Source: Chitinophaga pinensis DSM 2588
GTDB lineage: Bacteria; Bacteroidota; Bacteroidia; Chitinophagales; Chitinophagaceae
NCBI RefSeq assembly: GCF_000024005.1
Contig: NC_013132.1
Location: 1,854,001-1,918,000 of the forward strand
Direction: 5' to 3'
DNA: 64,000 bases
Each line of letters starts with the position of its first letter. Position 1 is the stretch's first letter. Made by a program: the position numbers and the translations under genes. The notes below the pieces were generated by a model. The model was not told the origin of the DNA and did not search any database. It saw nothing but the letters and a program-made list of their open reading frames with translations. Below are positions 51,971-61,401 of this stretch, in pieces.

Positions 51971-52384
51971 CTATTTCGACAGGGAGAAGATCAGTTCCGC
52001 CAGTTGTACATCTTCCGGTGCTGTATATTGCTCCCCCAGAAATGTCTTTACCACTTCAATCTTTCCTGTAATATGCTGGTTGAACATTTCCAGCTCCTCT
52101 GCGGGTACCCATAACTCATTATGTGATCCGTCTCCTACATTCTGGATATCATATCTTTCCAGGAATGCAGCATCCACAGCAAACCGTGTTACTATACCAC
52201 AGTAGCCGGACGCTTCGTCGTTTGTGTTCCATTCCAGGGCAATCTGCTCTGCATAAGGCTGATTCAGCACAGGGTAAAATATTGGCTGCCAGGATAATCT
52301 CGGCGGGAAATGTTTGAAATCTGTAGCTGCAATCAGGGCTAACTCCTTTATGCCGGTCGGACGGTAAAGTATTGTCGTATTCAT
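51971..52384 (-). CDS. Small soluble protein of the so-called ADP-ribosylation/crystallin J1 family
   Basis: About 138 residues from MNTTILYRPTGIKEL (an ATG four codons up at 52396 is also possible). TTILYRPTGIKELALI, FPPRLSWQPIFYPVLNQPYAEQIALEWNT and WVPAEELEMFNQHITGKIEVV are typical of a small family that databases often call ADP-ribosylation/crystallin J1. I see no ADP-ribose motif that would support that name. Function unknown. Confidence 0.55.
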   Translation of the reverse strand: MNTTILYRPTGIKELALIAATDFKHFPPRLSWQPIFYPVLNQPYAEQIALEWNTNDEASGYCGIVTRFAVDAAFLERYDIQNVGDGSHNELWVPAEELEMFNQHITGKIEVVKTFLGEQYTAPEDVQLAELIFSLSK

Positions 52385-52488
52385 ATTCAAATTCAATGTA
52401 TAATGATCGGGACTCCTGTTATTTGATGGCTAAATAAAATTCTGTATTTACTGAAAGAATTACTATATAGCATGCAAAATAGCTACAA

Positions 52489-53700
52489 ATGAAAGAAAAA
52501 GTGTCAGTTACGGATACGGGAATCCAGTCTTCCGGTCTTCCGAAGGACTACATGGAAGCTGTGGCAGAGTATATCTGGAACGGGTTTGACGCCGCTGCTT
52601 CTGTGATAGACATATATTTTGAATCCAACGAAATCGATACCATTCATAGTTTATCCATAACAGACAATGGCTCCGGCATTGACTATGATCTGTTAAAAGA
52701 GACTTTCGGCCATTTTAATGACTCCATTAAAAAAGCCTCTTTTCAGAAAACATCCTCCTTCATCAAAGGAAATAAAGGTCGTGGCCGCTTTTCATTCTCC
52801 GCATTCAGCGGGAAAGCGGTATGGCATACTGTCTATAAAGAGGATAAAACCGGCAGCATGATGGAATATGATATCACCATCAGCCGCAACGCAAAAGACT
52901 TCTATGATCCTGATGGAAAGAAAACAACGGTTAAGAAAGCAACCGGTACCACCGTTACCTTTTACGACCTGTTTGAAGTATCTGGATTTTCCTTTGAATC
53001 AGATGAATTTAAGAGCTTCCTGATCCGTGAATTTGGTTGGTTCCTGATGCTGAACAGGGAAAAAGAATACCAGATCCGTATCAACGGCGTAGCGCTGGAT
53101 TATCAGGCCGCCATTGCAGAAAGCGATACGGGTGTATTGTCCAGGAAAGATGCAGAAGGGAACGAACACTATTTCAGGATCACTTTTGTCAGATGGTCCG
53201 AAAGGATAGGGGATAAGTTTTTCTTCTATTTCCTGAACTCCGGACAGTCAGAAGTATTCAAAGACCTGACCTCTTTCAATAACAATGCGATTGGCTTCTA
53301 CCATAGCGTATATGTGGAGTCCCGCTATTTTGACGCTTTCAATTCCCGTGATGCAGAACAAACGGAGAATATGTTTGAGCGTACCAGACAGCATAATGTC
53401 TTCCGCGAAGTGATGAACCATCTGCATGAACTGGTAAGACTGAGACAGAAGGCTTTTGTAAAAGGAGAAGCAGCTGTGAAACTGCTGGACATTTATGAAA
53501 AGAATGGGGTTTTACCTGATACAGGCAACAGAAGAGAACTGAAAAAGTTCCTGAAAGGCATCTTCGCCACAGAACCAAGACTGTTTCAGGGCTTAAATAA
53601 AGAGCAGCAACGTGTATATCTCGGTATGATAGATATCCTCTTGCAGAACGGTAAAAAAGAGGATCTGCTCGCGCTGGTCAACCAGGAAACAGAAGCTTAA
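52489..53700 (+). CDS. GHKL (Hsp90/MORC-like) ATPase
   Basis: 403 residues. The N-terminal Bergerat fold has Glu27 and Asn31 (EYIWNGFDA), D59 in ITDNGSGI (57-64) and a lid GNKGRGR (94-100). A following about 130 residues resemble a second (S5-like) domain, then a helical C-terminal region. The lack of a kinase H-box rules out histidine kinase; MORC, Hsp90 and MutL-like ATPases are the relatives. It lies about 770 bp after the caspase operon, on the same strand but with other genes between. Confidence 0.75.
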   Translation: MKEKVSVTDTGIQSSGLPKDYMEAVAEYIWNGFDAAASVIDIYFESNEIDTIHSLSITDNGSGIDYDLLKETFGHFNDSIKKASFQKTSSFIKGNKGRGRFSFSAFSGKAVWHTVYKEDKTGSMMEYDITISRNAKDFYDPDGKKTTVKKATGTTVTFYDLFEVSGFSFESDEFKSFLIREFGWFLMLNREKEYQIRINGVALDYQAAIAESDTGVLSRKDAEGNEHYFRITFVRWSERIGDKFFFYFLNSGQSEVFKDLTSFNNNAIGFYHSVYVESRYFDAFNSRDAEQTENMFERTRQHNVFREVMNHLHELVRLRQKAFVKGEAAVKLLDIYEKNGVLPDTGNRRELKKFLKGIFATEPRLFQGLNKEQQRVYLGMIDILLQNGKKEDLLALVNQETEA

Positions 53701-54380
53701 CTGATCATTTTAGCAATAGCATAAGCAGCCGCTGCTGCAAGGATGCCGGTAAAGGCTACTTTCAGCGTACCTTTCAGCAGTGGTTGCCCTGTTACTTTCG
53801 ATTTGAAATAACCGAATACGATAAGGGCAAGAATAGTGATAACGCAGGACCAGTAAAATCCATGCTGGTTATTAGCAATGATAACATAAGGCGCCAGTGG
53901 TATTAAACCGCCTGTAAGATATGCGAGCGCAATGGTGATAGCTGACTGATATGCCCTGTTTTTATCAGGCTTATCCAAACCCAGCTCAAAGCGCATCATA
54001 AAATCGACCCATTTGTCTTTATCCTGGCTGATCTGTAAAGTCACCTGTTTGCTGAGCGCCTCGTCTACACCCATTGCAATAAAGATCTCCTCTACCTCTT
54101 TCCGCTCTGTTTCAGGCACTTTCTCGATCTCCTCATATTCTCGTTTCAACTCCGAATCATAATGCTCTATTTCCGTCTGGCCTGCCAGAAAACCTCCTAA
54201 GCCCATTGAAATACATCCCGCCGCAATCTCTGACAACCCCGATACAATGATCAGGTGATTCGTGTCCAATACGCCGCTCAGGCCCGCTGTCAGCGCAAAT
54301 GGCACCGTCAGTCCGTCAGACATACCAATGATGATATCCCTTACAATATTGGAACTAGTCACATGTGATTCCTGGTGCAT
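53697..54380 (-). CDS. VIT1/CCC1 family iron/manganese transporter
   Basis: 227 residues with about five TM segments. The N-terminal IVRDIIIGMSDGLTVPFALTAGLSG and the TEIEHYDSELKREYEEIEKVPETERKEVEEIF cytoplasmic metal-binding-type helix fit the family. It moves divalent metal ions across the inner membrane. It is the last gene of the polyamine operon (22 bp after the preceding gene) and converges with the GHKL ATPase gene, overlapping its stop by four bases. Confidence 0.88.
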   Translation of the reverse strand: MHQESHVTSSNIVRDIIIGMSDGLTVPFALTAGLSGVLDTNHLIIVSGLSEIAAGCISMGLGGFLAGQTEIEHYDSELKREYEEIEKVPETERKEVEEIFIAMGVDEALSKQVTLQISQDKDKWVDFMMRFELGLDKPDKNRAYQSAITIALAYLTGGLIPLAPYVIIANNQHGFYWSCVITILALIVFGYFKSKVTGQPLLKGTLKVAFTGILAAAAAYAIAKMIS

Positions 54381-54402
54381 AGGTCTGTTTTAGCTAAAAA
54401 TA

Positions 54403-55476
54403 TTAAATTTCATTGCTCCATTTGAATTCTTCCTTTTTGATTTTCCAGATGAAGCCATCAAGGATATAATGTGTGATCTGTGGCAGCGCCAGTAATGGGA
54501 CGATCAGGCTCAATAACTGCTGACTCAGGTCAAGTGCAGGAAGACGAGCCGTACCAAAAACAGTCGCATGTTCCTGCCATACGGTCATATCCCACAAACC
54601 TTCTTCCACAAAAGCAAACACAAATATCAAGAGTAAAAATACCACAATGCCGTATCTGCTGAACACCAGCCGTAGAAATGAACCACGCTTCCCCGGATCT
54701 TTATATTGTTTCTGTCCATATAACCATATCAGCGCCATATAAGGAATGCCATGACTCACTACATTCAACAGCGTAAACGCCATATCTCCGTTATAGTACA
54801 CAATGCCGAAATACCAGGATACGAGTGTACCGGCGATCACCGCATTTTTAGGAATATTGAATGTACGAGTGGTAAAGGCATTATAGATCTCTTTCACAAT
54901 ATACATAGCCACAATAGCAAAATAGGCAATACCAAGGATGTTCCTGATGAACACAGATTCAAAAAACACAAAGTCATTCTCTACAAACCAGTTGAAGTTC
55001 CTGGGGCCGCTGAAATGCCAGTAAGCCATCGGGTATATTGCTGCGGTGTAAATCGTGATACTGTCTATCATTTTGCTGACGCGGTTCGCATTTTCCTGGC
55101 GGCTGTATACCCGCATAAAACCATACTGCTGCCGTACAAAATGAAATACCGCCACATAAGCCAGTATCCGCCAGAATAACAAACTACTGAGAGAATAGAT
55201 CACAACACCACCTATAAAGCTGAGGGCGGGTATGATCCATAGCAGGAAACGCTGTTGGCTCAATGCCTGTGGATCAAAATAAGTCCTGTATAAAGTACTG
55301 TATACATGCGCCACATCAACGAGTAATACAAGCACCACCCAGCCCGCATCCGGCATGTTCTTGTTGTCCTGAAAGAAGGAAGGGAAGAGTATTATGATCA
55401 GCAGACTAAAAAACGGAGGCAACAGTATAAAAACACTGTCTGTCCACGGTTTTCCTATCCATGCTTGCTTGTTCAT
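54403..55476 (-). CDS. Unknown polytopic membrane protein
   Basis: 357 residues with about nine hydrophobic helices (FILLPPFFSLLIIILFPSFF, VVLVLLVDVAHVYSTLYRTYF, LWRILAYVAVFHFVRQQYGFMRVYS, FTLLNVVSHGIPYMALIWLYGQKQY). His and Tyr residues inside the helices (FHFVRQQYG, NVVSHGIPY) might bind cofactors. I recognise no family. It overlaps the flavin oxidoreductase by four bases, so they are made together. Confidence 0.7.
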   Translation of the reverse strand: MNKQAWIGKPWTDSVFILLPPFFSLLIIILFPSFFQDNKNMPDAGWVVLVLLVDVAHVYSTLYRTYFDPQALSQQRFLLWIIPALSFIGGVVIYSLSSLLFWRILAYVAVFHFVRQQYGFMRVYSRQENANRVSKMIDSITIYTAAIYPMAYWHFSGPRNFNWFVENDFVFFESVFIRNILGIAYFAIVAMYIVKEIYNAFTTRTFNIPKNAVIAGTLVSWYFGIVYYNGDMAFTLLNVVSHGIPYMALIWLYGQKQYKDPGKRGSFLRLVFSRYGIVVFLLLIFVFAFVEEGLWDMTVWQEHATVFGTARLPALDLSQQLLSLIVPLLALPQITHYILDGFIWKIKKEEFKWSNEI

Positions 55477-57083
55477 ATCTTAACAGATAATTGTGTCATC
55501 ACTTTTTGAGCGGCCGTCAGTCCCTGGTAAAATGCCTCTTCAAAGAGGCTGTTACCCGCCAGGTCGGTATGCGCAAAATGCAGACGGTCATTAATTGAGG
55601 CGCCCAGCTCCTGTCGTATCGTACCATGGGCAATGCCTGGTAGCGGTTTTGCCATAGCGTGCCCCCATATCATTACGTTGACTTCTTCCATGTTCGTCGC
55701 AATATCAGGATGTACCAGGTCCAGGTCATCTACAATCATCTTCACCCACTCCGTATGCGTTCTTTCAATCGCTGCTTTTCGCTCTTCTACCGGACTCTTT
55801 CCTGTTAACGGCAGGTAATAGGTCAGATTCTTTTGCTTTTTGCCCTGCTCTACCTGCTGATGGTTGGCCTCTACATAACCGAGTGATGGACTGTCGTAAA
55901 TGACATTGTCCCAGCTTAAAGCATAGCCTGTTCTTTCTTCCAGTGCATTGCTACGGATATTGGCCACCATCCACGGACTATACTGTATATGCTGATGTAC
56001 TTTCCGGATACGCGCCTCGTCATGTAAGATCCTGCCGGCCACAAACTGTGGCACAGCGAGTATACACTGACGGGCCTTGATTCTTTTTAAGCGGCTCTCT
56101 TTTACGTCAAAGTAATCAATAGCCAGTTGACCATCTTCCTCCTGTATACGGGCGACAAGCGCCTCATTATGGAAATAGGGCTGTAATTCTTTTTTCAGAT
56201 GTGCCGCCAGCCAGCCATTTCCTTCCGGCCAGGTCAGTACATCATGATGATCGGCATTACTGCCTTTTCCTTTCCTGCTGGCAAAATATTGAATGCCTAC
56301 CCAGGCGCTGATTTCATCATAAGTGGTGCCATAATCATCCCGGGTGCAGTAATTCACATACCACTGGAGATAAGGAGAGGTCCATCCCTGCTGATGCAGC
56401 CATTCTTTCATGGTCAGCTGATCAAGCGTTGTAAAGACAGGATCTTTGCTGGAATTGTCCAGCGGAATAGCAAATGCGTCTTTTCCGTCTTCCCCTTTGG
56501 CAATACGGAATGCCTGCATTTTATCAAGAAATTGCTGTATCTGTTTTTTCTCAGCGTCAGGAACGCCAAATTGTGGAATAAGTCCTTCCTGCCATTGTCC
56601 GTTAATATAAAGTCTTTCCTCCGGATCGAAGCAGATGTAATATTCATTGTAAGTAGGAAGGACGGCTTCCGGCGGACTGGTAATCACCCCACATTCCCGC
56701 ATGAAATCTGTATAAGCAGTGAGGTCATTATTGGGAATAGGCACATAGTGCGCTCCCCATGGATAACCGGAAATATCATTGCCACCACAGGCCGCATTAC
56801 CGCCCATTTCCTTTTCAAGGTCGAGTATAACCATGTTGGTGATGCCCTGACGATGCAGGTGACGGGCCGCAGATAATCCACTGATACCTCCGCCAACAAT
56901 CACAATGTCATGTTCTGTAACGGCTACCGGTGCTGCAAAGTTCTTATCCCGCAATAGATGACCGGTATGTGAACTGGCCCCGATCACACTCCCTTTGATG
57001 ACATGCTGCCGCTGGCACGATGCCAGGAAGCTGCTCACCACAGTGAGGCCGGCTATTGATTGTATAAATGATCTTCTCCTCAT
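55473..57083 (-). CDS. Tat-exported FAD-dependent oxidoreductase lipoprotein (amine-oxidase-like)
   Basis: 536 residues. The N-terminus RRRSFIQSIAGL is a Tat signal; it ends in a lipobox LASC (Cys23), so the mature protein is a lipoprotein. FAD site: DIVIVGGGISGLSAARHLHRQG (59-80), and the C-terminal HTDLAGNSLFEEAFYQGLTAAQ block that closes the FAD site in amine-oxidase-type flavoproteins. It is distantly like spermidine dehydrogenase and similar enzymes. Position between speE and membrane genes suggests a polyamine or other amine substrate at the cell surface or periplasm. Confidence 0.8.
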   Translation of the reverse strand: MRRRSFIQSIAGLTVVSSFLASCQRQHVIKGSVIGASSHTGHLLRDKNFAAPVAVTEHDIVIVGGGISGLSAARHLHRQGITNMVILDLEKEMGGNAACGGNDISGYPWGAHYVPIPNNDLTAYTDFMRECGVITSPPEAVLPTYNEYYICFDPEERLYINGQWQEGLIPQFGVPDAEKKQIQQFLDKMQAFRIAKGEDGKDAFAIPLDNSSKDPVFTTLDQLTMKEWLHQQGWTSPYLQWYVNYCTRDDYGTTYDEISAWVGIQYFASRKGKGSNADHHDVLTWPEGNGWLAAHLKKELQPYFHNEALVARIQEEDGQLAIDYFDVKESRLKRIKARQCILAVPQFVAGRILHDEARIRKVHQHIQYSPWMVANIRSNALEERTGYALSWDNVIYDSPSLGYVEANHQQVEQGKKQKNLTYYLPLTGKSPVEERKAAIERTHTEWVKMIVDDLDLVHPDIATNMEEVNVMIWGHAMAKPLPGIAHGTIRQELGASINDRLHFAHTDLAGNSLFEEAFYQGLTAAQKVMTQLSVKI

Positions 57084-57086
57084 ATC

Positions 57087-58613
57087 TTAACGTTCAAGAT
57101 ATTTACTCCACTCTTCTTCGAAATATTTTACCAGTGCCTGGTTATTGAGTTTATTGATGTCGAGCAACTGATGCGCTTTCATGTCTTCAGGAAAGGTAAG
57201 CATCTGCTGTAAGGTAGTCGGATTAAGAAACTTCAGCGGAGCCGGTATATGGCTGAACCATTGATGTGGCTCCTGCGGAGTAGCCATAATATATCCCCAT
57301 TCACCAAAGGAGGGAACATAGTTATGATAGGCAATTGTATGCAGACCGACAGCTCTTAATGTCGTGTCTACACACCAGAAACTTTTAGGGGCAACATATG
57401 GAGAAGTGCTCTGAATAACGGCAATACCGTCAGGGCGTAATGCGTGTTTCAGCAATTGATAAAAAGTAGTGCTGTACAACTTTCCGATAGAAAAGTTAGA
57501 GGGATCCGGAAAGTCTACAACGATCGCATCAAATTTCGTCCTGTTATTCCGGAGCCAGGTAAATGCATCTGCATTGTGTACCCGTACCTTCGGATTCAAC
57601 AGGGAAGAATCATTGAGCATAGTGAGCATACGCTGTTTGGAGAACAGCTTTGTCATGGCAGGATCGAGATCAACCAGCGTCACCTGCTTTACAGCGGGAT
57701 ATTTTAGAATCTCTCTTACTGCCAGTCCGTCTCCGCCTCCCAATACCAGCACCTGCTCCGGGTTACTGAGAGACGAGAACGTAGGATGTACCAGGGCTTC
57801 ATGATAACGGTATTCGTCAGCAGTGCTGAACTGAAGATTCCCATTCAGGAAAAGCCGCAGTTCATGCTTGTTTTTAGTGATCACGATACGCTGATAAGGG
57901 GTAGAGGTCGAGTACACCACATTGTCGTCATAGGTCATAGCTTCACTGTAAGTCATGATCTTTTCTGAAAAGACAAAACATACCAGCTGAGACAATAACA
58001 GGATGATGGCACTTGCCTTTAAGAGACCTGCCTGTCGTACTTCTCCTGAGAACTTATACGCCAGATACCAACCCACGCCGACATTCAGAATGCCGAAAAA
58101 CAGAGAGGTTCTGATCAGTCCGAGGTGTGGTACCAGTAATAACGGAAAGATCAGGGATGCCAGCAACGCGCCGATATAGTCAAATGTAAATACCCGGCTC
58201 ACCAGCTCTTTAAATTCCACCTTATTTTCCAGGATACGCATCAGCAGCGGTATTTCCAGTCCGACCAGTATACCGGTGATAAGTACGATGGCATACAGTA
58301 TCAGGCGGAAAGACGCTGCCAGCGGGAACATAATAAATAACAGGGCGGAACTGAACCCTCCTACCAGACCTACCAGCAGCTCTATCCTGATGAACCAGGC
58401 CAGCAGGTTTTTGCTGAAGTATTTAGACAGGAAGGAACCTATTCCCATGGAAAACAGGTACACGCCAATAATAGTACTGAACTGTGTAATACTGTCCCCC
58501 AGCAGGTAAGAAGCCAGGGTGCCGGCTACCAGTTCATAGATTAATCCACAGGTGGCAATAACAAATACTGCCGTCAGTAACAGCCACTGTGCGCCGTTTT
58601 CTTTTTTAGACAT
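57087..58613 (-). CDS. speE: Membrane-fused polyamine aminopropyltransferase (spermidine synthase)
   Basis: 508 residues: about seven N-terminal TM helices (10-205) followed by a spermidine synthase domain with GGGDGLAV (292-299), the acidic DLDPAMTKL, then DAFTWLRNNRTKFDAIVVDFPDPSNFSIGKLY. It transfers an aminopropyl group from decarboxylated AdoMet to an amine. The membrane-fused form is common outside enterobacteria. It works with SpeD, six genes up in the same operon. The first codon follows DUF350 by 12 bp. Confidence 0.9.
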   Translation of the reverse strand: MSKKENGAQWLLLTAVFVIATCGLIYELVAGTLASYLLGDSITQFSTIIGVYLFSMGIGSFLSKYFSKNLLAWFIRIELLVGLVGGFSSALLFIMFPLAASFRLILYAIVLITGILVGLEIPLLMRILENKVEFKELVSRVFTFDYIGALLASLIFPLLLVPHLGLIRTSLFFGILNVGVGWYLAYKFSGEVRQAGLLKASAIILLLSQLVCFVFSEKIMTYSEAMTYDDNVVYSTSTPYQRIVITKNKHELRLFLNGNLQFSTADEYRYHEALVHPTFSSLSNPEQVLVLGGGDGLAVREILKYPAVKQVTLVDLDPAMTKLFSKQRMLTMLNDSSLLNPKVRVHNADAFTWLRNNRTKFDAIVVDFPDPSNFSIGKLYSTTFYQLLKHALRPDGIAVIQSTSPYVAPKSFWCVDTTLRAVGLHTIAYHNYVPSFGEWGYIMATPQEPHQWFSHIPAPLKFLNPTTLQQMLTFPEDMKAHQLLDINKLNNQALVKYFEEEWSKYLER

Positions 58614-58625
58614 CGTTTCGTTTAC

Positions 58626-58829
58626 TTAGTGAATAGCAGATGCAATGATGATCGCCATTGCCAGCATGAAAAAGCCCGCCAGTACAGCTACCGCCATGTT
58701 CTGATTGTCCATAATCTCTTTACGGAGGTTATGTCTTGGTGTCAGAACTTCCACCAGTACAAAGACAACGACAAGGATGCCGATGCCAACAAAAGAATAC
58801 AGAATAGAATTGATAAGTGCGTTTGACAT
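58626..58829 (-). CDS. DUF350 small membrane protein
   Basis: 67 residues with two TM helices (6-27 and 48-66). The NSILYSFVGIGILVVVFVLVEVLTP core fits DUF350 (YjfL-like). These proteins often sit in polyamine and envelope-stress gene neighbourhoods; their function is not known to me. Confidence 0.75.
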   Translation of the reverse strand: MSNALINSILYSFVGIGILVVVFVLVEVLTPRHNLRKEIMDNQNMAVAVLAGFFMLAMAIIIASAIH

Positions 58830-58847
58830 ATTAGGTTGTTTGATAGA

Positions 58848-59033
58848 TTATTTATGAAAATGCTGCTGACCGGAAGCGTTCCATTGCTGTTGCCCTGAAC
58901 CGGAGAATATGCGATATCCACTGGAATCAGAATAGAGTAATACGCCGCTTAACAGTGCCAGAATAAGGAGGAACCAACGGAATGGAAACATAGAAGATTC
59001 CTCCTTGAAGGGATTGAAATTATTCAGATTCAT
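58848..59033 (-). CDS. Small single-TM protein
   Basis: 61 residues (or 47 from MFPFRWFLLILALLSG at 58991), with one TM (about 16-36) and a Ser/Gln/His-rich tail. The first codons overlap the end of the DUF4178 gene. Too short for a family call. Confidence 0.5.
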   Translation of the reverse strand: MNLNNFNPFKEESSMFPFRWFLLILALLSGVLLYSDSSGYRIFSGSGQQQWNASGQQHFHK

Positions 59034-60924
59034 AGTTAAACCTTGAGTATGAACTATTGGACCAGCGGTTCTTTTCGCTGTAGTAAGTGTAGATATATTT
59101 AAAGACAGGCCATATCAGCAAAAGACCTATACAAATAAATAGGTTGTGCAGGTTCGATACGTCATAGTAAGCCGTGACATGGTAAGAACGTACAGGAAAC
59201 GCCCCTTTCTCACGTGTCGCACTGAGTTGTACAGTGTAGTCGCCTCTGGGAATACTATTCAGATACACCTTATCTTCCTGGCTGCCCTCTGACCAGCGTT
59301 CCCCTTCCGCCACACCACTGTAATACTCCACCCCCTTACTCACACTATATTCCGTACCGTCCTTTTTATTGACCAATGTCGCTTCCACCTCTACCCAGGA
59401 GTTATTCACAGGAGAGTTGATAGTCAGCATGACATTACTGCTGCGTTTATCCAGGTGTACATCGCCCACTACCGCACTGTGTACATCGGATGAATCGTAG
59501 AAATAAAGCTCTTTATCGATCAGTACTTCCTGTTTGCTGCCACTCGTAGTGGCGAGGTGCACCACTATTAAAATGAGAATAGCCACCAGTGTGTACTTCA
59601 GCATATCTTTGATATTGATATAGCCATTAGGCTTTAACATGCCGGTACCTACCTGTTTGGGAAGGTCTATTGCATCTTTAAACGCATCTTTGAGATCCTT
59701 TGCGGCGATATGGGTACCTCTGAACCATACGATACCTTCTTCCGGACTCTGCTCCCTGGCCCACATTACTGGTGGTGCTATAAATTCCCAGCATTTGATA
59801 TGGCCATCATTGAAGGGATTACCCGGGAATTCCCCTTTACCGCATATTACCTTAAAAGAATAATCATTGTACAGGTCAAAATCACGTCCCTCATATCTGA
59901 ATCCGTCCGTTCCAATGGTATCCGGCACCGGTGTCTTTCCCTGCTCCCGCAGATAGATCCAGTGACCGCCATAAACACTCAGAAAGGCAAAACCTTCTTT
60001 TTCATTGAACAGGGCGTATTCCGTCCACCGGGCCTGATAGGAATTACGTTCCTCCTTCATCATGAAACCGGTAACCGTATAAGTTATACCCTTTATAATA
60101 CCCTTTGCACCCACCTTAATGGCTGGTTGAGCAGGCATGGTATTGCCCTGTCCGACTTTGGCGAACTCAAGCTGGTTCCTGTATACATACCAGCTACCAC
60201 AACCTGTGCATATCGTGCTTTGCGCAAAGGGGAAGGTGGCTACATGGTTATTATATCCGCATTTACAGGTAAACGATCTGCCACTATTCTCATAGGGGCG
60301 GGTGTTTGCAAGTGCCAGACAGGTAAAGTCAGTATGATGTACTTCGAATGCAGGCTGTACACGCGGCCAGTATTCTATAAGATGTATGATCCTGCCAGAT
60401 GAACTGGAGAAATCAAAGGTCATAAAAGTCGAGTTACATTCCGGCATATAAAGTTCGCCCTCTACTTCCCAAAGTTTAGCGGTATCCTTACGCAGCAGCA
60501 TATATTCCTCTCCAAACATCAGTTTCTTTTTGCCGGGGGGGATCGCTCTGATATTATCTCCGCCAAGCTCTGGAGGTGTTTCTTTGGGAATATAAACGGC
60601 GTACATGCCATATCCTTCGGCCAGATAGGCAGCTGTTTCATCCTGGAAGATGATCGTCCAGTAGCTGAATACCGTTTCTTCGGTCCATATCCTGAAGCGT
60701 CCGGTAACCGTGAATTTCTTGCCGTTCCATTGTCCGGTAGTACCTGGGGCAATCACGGATGCTTTATCCGCAATCGTCCGGAATGGCCGGGGGAGAAGGG
60801 TGCCGTCACTCATTCTGTTGATCACCGTGCCGCATTCGCATACTTTAACGGTTGTATGAGAAGAGGTAAAGTTAACAACACGGCTACAGGATGGACATTG
60901 ATAGATGGATGGGATCACAGTCAT
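59020..60924 (-). CDS. DUF4178 protein with zinc ribbons and two TM segments
   Basis: About 634 residues from MTVIPSIYQCPSC, whose ATG lies 4 bp after the speD stop. N-terminal zinc-ribbon cysteines (CPSC and CECG) and a second ribbon mid-protein (FTCKCGYNNH, ICTGCGSW) separate the two DUF4178 copies. A TM at about 443-460 is followed by a long extracytoplasmic beta-rich region (to about 590) and a second TM at about 592-610. Its partners here are SpeD, DUF350 and SpeE; such sets recur in bacteria and are linked to envelope stress. Confidence 0.82.
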   Translation of the reverse strand: MTVIPSIYQCPSCSRVVNFTSSHTTVKVCECGTVINRMSDGTLLPRPFRTIADKASVIAPGTTGQWNGKKFTVTGRFRIWTEETVFSYWTIIFQDETAAYLAEGYGMYAVYIPKETPPELGGDNIRAIPPGKKKLMFGEEYMLLRKDTAKLWEVEGELYMPECNSTFMTFDFSSSSGRIIHLIEYWPRVQPAFEVHHTDFTCLALANTRPYENSGRSFTCKCGYNNHVATFPFAQSTICTGCGSWYVYRNQLEFAKVGQGNTMPAQPAIKVGAKGIIKGITYTVTGFMMKEERNSYQARWTEYALFNEKEGFAFLSVYGGHWIYLREQGKTPVPDTIGTDGFRYEGRDFDLYNDYSFKVICGKGEFPGNPFNDGHIKCWEFIAPPVMWAREQSPEEGIVWFRGTHIAAKDLKDAFKDAIDLPKQVGTGMLKPNGYINIKDMLKYTLVAILILIVVHLATTSGSKQEVLIDKELYFYDSSDVHSAVVGDVHLDKRSSNVMLTINSPVNNSWVEVEATLVNKKDGTEYSVSKGVEYYSGVAEGERWSEGSQEDKVYLNSIPRGDYTVQLSATREKGAFPVRSYHVTAYYDVSNLHNLFICIGLLLIWPVFKYIYTYYSEKNRWSNSSYSRFNYESE

Positions 60925-60928
60925 TTGT

Positions 60929-61282
60929 TTAGCGTTTGAGGAATTGTTCCAGTTCGACAGTCGCATTAAAATGATCTTTGATCGCGCTGTATAGTTTATC
61001 TACCGTACCGTCGTTATTCCGGAGATAATTGCTCAGGTATATATCAATATTGATCTTGCCATGTTCCGGCCAGGTATGTATTGAAAGATGGCTTTCACTC
61101 AGACATACGACACCGGTATAACCCGAAGGGCTGAAGTTATGGTATACTTCTCCCAGCTTTTGCAGCTGGTGTGTCCTAATGAGGTCATCTGTCAATATTC
61201 TGAATGCTTCAAAAGTATTAAGTAGTTGATGCTCAGTTGTATACAGGGTCGCAATCAAGTGGGTTCCCTTGTTGTAGTGCAT
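60929..61282 (-). CDS. speD: S-adenosylmethionine decarboxylase
   Basis: A 117-residue AdoMetDC of the small prokaryotic type. Self-cleavage gives the pyruvoyl group at Ser64 (in LSESHLSIHTWPEHG), and the IDIYLSNY stretch is typical. It supplies decarboxylated AdoMet to SpeE. It is the first gene of the eight-gene operon. Confidence 0.93.
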   Translation of the reverse strand: MHYNKGTHLIATLYTTEHQLLNTFEAFRILTDDLIRTHQLQKLGEVYHNFSPSGYTGVVCLSESHLSIHTWPEHGKINIDIYLSNYLRNNDGTVDKLYSAIKDHFNATVELEQFLKR

Positions 61283-61369
61283 AAGTATCCTGGATAATTC
61301 GGCACCAAAATAATGAATCCTGACGATTTATACCTGAAAACCGCTATTCCAGGCAGTTACTTTTTGATC

Positions 61370-61377
61370 TACTTTTG
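61370..61377 (+). promoter_or_regulatory. -7 box for the YiaA-type gene
   Basis: TACTTTTG fits TAnnTTTG, 24 bp before the ATG at 61402; no good -33 box is found. Confidence 0.4.
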
Positions 61378-61401
61378 ACACCGAATCAGTACACAACATA
61401 A

